DNA from: a virus
Virus record (IMG/VR): IMGVR_UViG_3300030085_003713
Location: 39,949 to 80,930 of that record
Strand: one strand, 5' to 3'
Length of the DNA stretch: 40,982 bases
Positions 40,001-40,982 of the stretch are shown here, in pieces. Numbering within the stretch: the stretch's first letter is position 1; each line of letters starts with the position of its first letter. A program made the position numbers and the translations under genes. The notes beneath the pieces are model-generated. The model ran no database searches. It was not told the origin of the DNA and was given only the letters and a program-made list of their open reading frames with translations.

Positions 40001-40982
40001 ATGGAATCTTATTCTAACTTGGTCGAAAAGTGGTCCCCAGTTCTTAACGAAGAAACAGCTGGCACCATTAAAGACAACCATCGGAAGCAGGTAACTGCCG
40101 CTCTGTTGGAAAACACCGAACGTGCTCTTACAGAAGAACGCGCTCAACTAAACGAAGCCGCACCTGCAAACGCAACAGGCGCTAGCATCAATAACTGGGA
40201 TCCAGTATTGATCAGCTTGGTACGTCGTGCTGCTCCAAACCTAATTGCTCACGATTTAGCATCTGTACAGCCTATGAACGGCCCAACAGGTCTTATCTTT
40301 GCAATGAAGTCAAAGTACTCAACTCAAGGTGGTACAGAGGCTCTATACAACGAAGCCGACACAACATTCTCTGGTACACAAGTTACACCAGCGGGTGGTG
40401 CTGCTCAGTCAACTGACGGTTCAGGCCTTGACGGTCTTGATTCCGGCGGTGAGCGAACTGGCCCAACATTTGGTTCAGGTATGGCAACAGACTCTGCTGA
40501 AGCTCTTGGATCATCAGGTTCAACAGACTTCGCAGAAATGGCATTCAGCATTGAGCGTCAAACTGTGACTGCAAAGTCACGTGCTCTAAAAGCTGAGTAC
40601 TCATTAGAGTTGGCTCAGGATCTTAAAGCGATCCACGGTTTAGACGCAGAATCAGAATTGGCAAACATCTTGTCAACTGAGATTCTTGCTGAGATCAACC
40701 GCGAAATCATTCGTGTGATCAACGCTCACGCTAAGCCAGGTGCTCAATCATCTCAGATCACTAAGAAAGGTATTATTGACCTAGATACTGATGTTGATGG
40801 TCGTTGGTCTGCAGAGAAATTCAAAGGTCTCGGCATCCAAATCGATCGTGAAGCTAACCAAATCGCAAAAGATACTCGTAGAGGTAAAGGTAACGTGATG
40901 GTATGTTCATCTGACGTTGCTTCTGCTCTAGCTGCTACTGGCATGTTAGACTACTCACAAGTACTTGCTTCAAACACATTGA
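40001..40982 (+). CDS. 23: Major capsid protein gp23 (T4-like; 3' end cut by window edge)
   Basis: 327 codons are visible from an ATG behind GGGAG, with no stop before the right edge. IFAMKSKY and the NNWDPVLISLVRRAAPNLIAHDL segment are hallmarks of gp23. The N-terminal propeptide (about 1-52, helical, charged) ends in LNE before AAPANATG, which fits the gp21 cleavage rule and gives a mature start at A53. A near-match to the late octamer (TCTAAATA, 39978-39985) overlaps the gp22 stop and may be a weak promoter; otherwise gp23 reads through from upstream. Confidence 0.96.
   Translation, partial: MESYSNLVEKWSPVLNEETAGTIKDNHRKQVTAALLENTERALTEERAQLNEAAPANATGASINNWDPVLISLVRRAAPNLIAHDLASVQPMNGPTGLIFAMKSKYSTQGGTEALYNEADTTFSGTQVTPAGGAAQSTDGSGLDGLDSGGERTGPTFGSGMATDSAEALGSSGSTDFAEMAFSIERQTVTAKSRALKAEYSLELAQDLKAIHGLDAESELANILSTEILAEINREIIRVINAHAKPGAQSSQITKKGIIDLDTDVDGRWSAEKFKGLGIQIDREANQIAKDTRRGKGNVMVCSSDVASALAATGMLDYSQVLASNTL

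Noticed and set aside
1-40982. tRNA genes, integrase or insertion sequences
   Set aside because: I found no cloverleaf-like segment, recombinase gene or terminal inverted repeats; genes are packed closely throughout.

Overview
This window is a stretch of an AT-rich, T4-like myovirus genome of the marine (cyanophage or pelagiphage) type. From 24105 to the right edge it carries the T4 head and tail genes in canonical order on the + strand: neck gp13 and gp14, two inserted giant surface proteins, gp15, gp16, gp17, gp18, gp19, gp20, a gp67-like core protein, gp21, gp22 and the start of gp23. Exact T4 late-promoter octamers (TATAAATA) lie just ahead of many of these genes. No photosynthesis or other host-diagnostic gene is visible, so the host is left open.

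The left part (3681-8935, +) is a tail-fibre module: a small BppU-like protein, a small fibre-associated protein, a T4-fibre-like protein, and two collagen-like fibre proteins with Gly-X-Lys repeats. It is flanked on the left (1-3607) by two divergent radical SAM genes. The rightward one heads a compact overlapping set: radical SAM, a possible minimal kinase-like protein, a 2-oxoglutarate (2OG) oxygenase and a glycosyltransferase-like protein.

The centre (8897-21567, -) is the surprise: one long array, mostly of overlapping genes, with four radical SAM/SPASM enzymes, five 2OG-Fe(II) oxygenase-like proteins, a cupin, a flavin-dependent tryptophan-type halogenase, a P-loop kinase-like protein, several proteins of unknown family, and a 229-residue protein with a Cys-rich C-terminus that looks like a candidate substrate. 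The order radical SAM, oxygenase, oxygenase occurs twice in tandem. This has the gene content of a peptide or protein tailoring (RiPP-like) pathway, but it sits between the fibre genes and the neck genes of a virion.

On the other strand (21587-24066) a further 2OG oxygenase is followed by a 642-residue protein with the three-part architecture of animal procollagen lysyl hydroxylases (PLOD/LH3): GT25-like domain, PLOD-type glycosyltransferase domain and prolyl/lysyl-hydroxylase domain, with the expected metal and cofactor ligands visible. Such enzymes act on X-Lys-Gly in collagen, which is the repeat found in this phage's two fibres. The simplest reading is that the phage encodes a machinery that hydroxylates, glycosylates and possibly halogenates or cross-links its own fibre or surface proteins. 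Which enzyme acts on which substrate is inference.

Stretches without genes are short throughout (none above 300 bases). I saw no tRNA, CRISPR array, insertion sequence or integrase.
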